From Gammaproteobacteria bacterium (GTDB taxonomy: Bacteria > Pseudomonadota > Gammaproteobacteria > JACCXJ01), in NCBI GenBank assembly GCA_013697045.1, contig JACCXJ010000154.1:1-35601 (forward strand): a stretch of DNA of 35,601 bases, given 5' to 3'. The position numbers and the translations under genes are program-made. Of the stretch, positions 32,740 to 35,601 are shown one piece after another; the first letter of the stretch is position 1, and every line of letters begins with the position of its first letter. The notes below the pieces were generated by a model, which saw only the letters and a program-made list of their open reading frames with translations, had not been told where the DNA came from and searched no databases.

Positions 32740-35119
32740 CCGACGACGCCGTGACCACGTGCCTGCCGTCGGGGCTGAAGCTGGCGGAGAGCACGCTCCC
32801 CGTGTGGTCGACGAACAGTGCGCGAAAGGTGCTGGCATCAGCCGCTCTCGCCAGCACAGGTGGTGCAGTGGCATGTGCGGACCGCAGCCACGAAGCCCTG
32901 GCCGCCAGCACGCCCAATCGAAGGCTTTGGTCGAAGCGCTTCTCGTCTACCCCGGCTTCCGCCGCGCCTGCCAGCACCAGGGAAGTCTGCAAGCTCACCT
33001 CCCGCGTCTGCATGACGATCCTGACCGACAGGCCCAGCACGAGCACCGCCGCAGTCGACAGGCCCCATGTCACGCGCCGTTGAAGTGCGGCGCGTGCAGC
33101 CTGTTGTTCAGCAATCCGCCGCGACTGATCCTCGCGCTCCTGCAGTTCCCGCCGGTCGCGCTCGCGGCAGGCGGTCAGATACTCCCCGTCGACGGGTTCG
33201 AATCGCCCCTCCAACCGCTCATCCAAGAACACTGCCTCGGCCGCCTGGAGGCGGTGCGCGGTATGCACCAGCAGCGCCTCATCGCGGTTGCTTGCATGCC
33301 AGTCCTTGGCGGATCTTCGAATCAACTCCGACGCAGACAAAACCGCGGCGAGCTCACGCAGCCAGCGCTCCAGTGTGCCCCATTGACGCAGCAAGGCCTC
33401 GTGCGCAACTTCGACCACCTCGACGGGCTCAGCGCCGTCGACCACGCGACGGGAATCGGCCAGCAGCAGCCTCTTTTCGATCAAACGCGACACCAGCGCA
33501 TCGGCCTGCGGCAGCTTCTTGCGCATGGCTTCTCGCAAGGCCACCCGACGCTTCCAGTCGCCGGTATCGGGATCGACCGTGGCGAGGTACGGAAACGTCT
33601 GGTGCAGCAGGCGCTCCTGCTGCTGCCTCTGTGCGGGAATGGCCGGCTCGCTGCCCGGCCGCTCGAAGGCGCGTTCGACCGCCATGCCGATGACACCCCG
33701 CACGCCGCCGAGCCGCTGGTACTCGTCGTAGCCGACCCGCGTGCCTTGGGCATTGGTGAACTCGCGGTACAGCCATTCCAGCGTCAATGCCAAGAGCGGT
33801 AGCGCATCGGCGCCTTGGGCGTCGACGACGAGTTGCTCGGTGAGCTGAGGGGCGATGACCAGGGGTTTGACGGTTTCGGAGTGCCGCTTGGCCGGGCCTT
33901 CGATCACGACCTTGTACTCCGACATCGGCATGGCGGGCAGGCTGAACAGCACGGGCGACATCGCCTGCAACGCTGCCTGCGCTTGCAATTTCGGCAACGA
34001 ATCGGAGCGGATCGTCAACACGAACAGGAGCCGCAGGCGCCGGCCGCCAGTAGCTGGCGATACGGTAGGCGACAGGTGCTTGCGCAACGCATCGATGTAG
34101 GCCAGGAACTGCTGGGATTCGTCTTGACCGTCGGAGGCGAACAACTCCTCGGCCTGGTCGACGGGCACGATCAACGTGGGCTCGGCCAGCCGCTGCGCGT
34201 GGTCCGCCCGCCGCACCGCGGGCTCTATTCGCCCCAGGACGCCGGCCAGGCCGATGGATGCCAACTCCGCGCGGACCTGAGCAGGGCTCATCGGCTGCCC
34301 CGCCGCGGCGAGCGCGCCCTTCAGGCTGTTCAGCAAGCCCTGAGAGCCCGAGATCGCGGCGCGCTCGGGCCGGATGGGTGGCAAGACGATGAAATGCTCA
34401 CTGTCACGCCTGAGTCGCGGCAGCAGGCCGGCACGCAGGAACGAGGATTTGCCCGCTCCGGAAGCGCCCAGAACGACAAAGAGCTGTTCGACGTCGCGCT
34501 CGCGCACCAGGCGCATCTGGTCGATGGCGCGCACGATGGAGGCCTCTCGCCCGAAGAAGACCGCGGCGTCCACCTCTTCCAGGGCGCGCAGTCCCGGGTA
34601 GGGCGATCGGTCCGGCTCGCCTTCGGGCGGCCACACGAATGTCGATGCGTCCAGACCCGCCTTCTGCAGGCCACGCGCCAGCGCCTCCAGCCCGGCGCGC
34701 GGGAAGCTCACCACCGTTTCGCGCACAAAAGGCAACCTGGCCACGCGGAACGGCATTGGGTTGGAGGCGTCCGTCAGATCGCAGACCTGCCACTCGGCGG
34801 TCATCTGCTCGGGCAACTGCGAGAGCGGTATCGGCTCGACAACGACGCCGAAGATGCGTTTGCCGAGATTCTTGGCCTGGAAAAACTCGGCGAAGCAATA
34901 CTTGGAGTCGCGCCACGCCGGCGAGACAAGAAAGATCACCGCTTCGCAACGATCCACCGCACCGGCCAGGGCGGCCATCCAACGCTCGCCAGGGGCAATA
35001 CCGCGGCTGTCATCGATGTCGAGAAAGTAGTCGCTCCAGCCCTTGGTCTCGAGCCAGCTTGCCAGCGCCAGGGCGGCCGCATTGTTGACGCTCGAGTGGC
35101 TGATGAAGATGCGCGACAT
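32740..35119 (-). pseudogene. TIR-nSTAND1-TM-WD40 signalling/defence protein, 5' part
   Basis: The start MSRIFISHSSVNNAAALALA at 35119 begins a TIR domain (about 1-135; conserved SPAWRDSKYC with a Glu in FAEFF that would be the NADase acid). An nSTAND1 NTPase follows: PYPGLRALEEVDAAVFFGRE, Walker A GASGAGKSS (Lys near 224), Walker B-like TLIVPVDQAEELF, ADALPLLALTLEWLYREF and EVAHEALLRQWGTLERWL. A coiled stretch, a TM helix near 680-702 (WGLSTAAVLVLGLSV), and the first WD40 blade (HTGSVLSASFSPDG) come next, then the insert. The intact protein would be about 1,004 residues. Such proteins sense a ligand through WD40, oligomerise and activate TIR, often in phage defence. Confidence 0.88.
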
Positions 35120-35334
35120 GGGAGTGGATTGTGCCTCTACGTACGCCCGGTATGCGAGTGTGAAATATCGCGGTGAATTGGACCCACCGCAATCATCCAA
35201 CGCTTACCGACCGCATATTCAGTCCAAGGCGTACGCAGCGAAGCCAGGTCGTGAATCTGCCGCAGCAAATCGACGAATCGGCGGGCTGCCGCTGCGGGTT
35301 GTAGTGGGGAATTTCGGGTGGAGTGAGCCCCCCA

Positions 35335-35601
35335 TCACCCCCGCTGGAGCAGGGATGCAAGCTCCCCCTTGTCGTCTGTCCTTCCCATTGCCTGCAGAAG
35401 GCCGAAGTAATTCTTCGCGACGGTGTGCGAGTTCGGGTGCTCCCTGCCTAGACTTCCGATGAAGATCTCCAGCGCCCGGCGCATCAGCGGCTCGGCCTCC
35501 TGCAGGCGGTTGGTGTCTTGAAGCAGCCCGGCCAGGTTGTTGAGGCGGATGGCGACCCTTGGGTGGTTCGCCCCGAAGCTCGCCTCGTCGATGGTCAGCG
35601 C
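35335..35601 (-). CDS. TPR-repeat protein, 3' end only
   Basis: The frame is open to the window edge and ends at a TGA at 35335. The 88 visible residues read ALTIDEASFGANHPRVAIRL, NNLAGLLQDTNRLQEAEPLM, RRALEIFIGSLGREHPNSHT and VAKNYFGLLQAMGR. These are kinesin-light-chain-type TPR units (Y/RA..I...LG..HP.VA..LNNLA.L). Many multi-domain bacterial signalling proteins carry them after NB-ARC or other NTPase modules, but the N-terminal part is outside. It lies about 215 bp upstream of the TIR gene on the same strand and is not in the ORF track. Confidence 0.85.
   Translation of the reverse strand, partial: ALTIDEASFGANHPRVAIRLNNLAGLLQDTNRLQEAEPLMRRALEIFIGSLGREHPNSHTVAKNYFGLLQAMGRTDDKGELASLLQRG

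Noticed and set aside
33815-35176. 453-residue plus-strand ORF
   Set aside because: It is antisense to the TIR-nSTAND1 gene, whose domains are clear; the translation is Q/R/G-rich with no motif.

Overview
The window is a GC-rich stretch of bacterial chromosome, most likely from a gammaproteobacterium. The clpS-clpA pair, an AceA of the 433-residue class, leuC-leuD, an AcuI/YhdH reductase and many REP-type hairpins fit that group. A pseudoazurin followed by a XoxJ/MxaJ-like periplasmic protein hints at methanol or other PQQ-alcohol oxidation, so a methylotrophic or methanotrophic lineage is possible; this is inference. No rRNA, tRNA or CRISPR array was seen.

Layout. 1-2000: a partial exported protein, then three minus-strand small stress-type genes (conserved small protein, ferritin-like protein, GlsB/YeaQ/YmgE membrane protein), each carrying frameshifts. 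2539-5871: a plus-strand run of two membrane proteins, a YidB-family protein, a small ORF and a cytochrome P450. 5982-7884: a secreted hypothetical, a PIN toxin/antitoxin pair and the eroded end of a type III restriction helicase. 7953-12311: clpSA (minus) divergent from aceA (plus). 12312-15300: a debris zone with a broken coiled-coil/TM gene, a second decayed copy of the aceA 3' end, a truncated IS200/IS605 transposase, hairpin arrays and a DUF4258/DUF2283 pair. 15367-19016: a Sel1 protein, acuI, leuC and leuD. 19389-20865: pseudoazurin and the XoxJ-like protein.

21129-28319 is the most interesting metabolic region. A SpsF-type cytidylyltransferase, a transketolase split into two genes, a glutamate-1-semialdehyde-aminomutase-like class III aminotransferase, a PtmA-like SDR and a short NeuB-family PEP-condensing synthase lie on one strand, mostly overlapping or closely spaced. 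Together they look like a pathway to a CMP-activated nonulosonate-like keto-sugar acid, with carbon rearranged by transketolase. A lone BrnA-like antitoxin sits between the two transketolase halves. Two related MITE-like elements lie in opposite orientation, one upstream of the cluster and one inside it.

28320-35601 is accessory DNA: an endonuclease/exonuclease/phosphatase-fold protein, small membrane proteins, a gene with a premature stop followed by a 21-bp tandem repeat, and a large TIR-nSTAND1-TM-WD40 protein. The last is cut in its WD40 region by a 627-bp insert whose exact removal would rejoin the repeats in frame. The insert holds two direct copies of a tyrosine-recombinase 3' end and a 27-residue membrane micro-ORF with a perfect Shine-Dalgarno. 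The 3' end of a TPR gene closes the window just upstream of the TIR gene.
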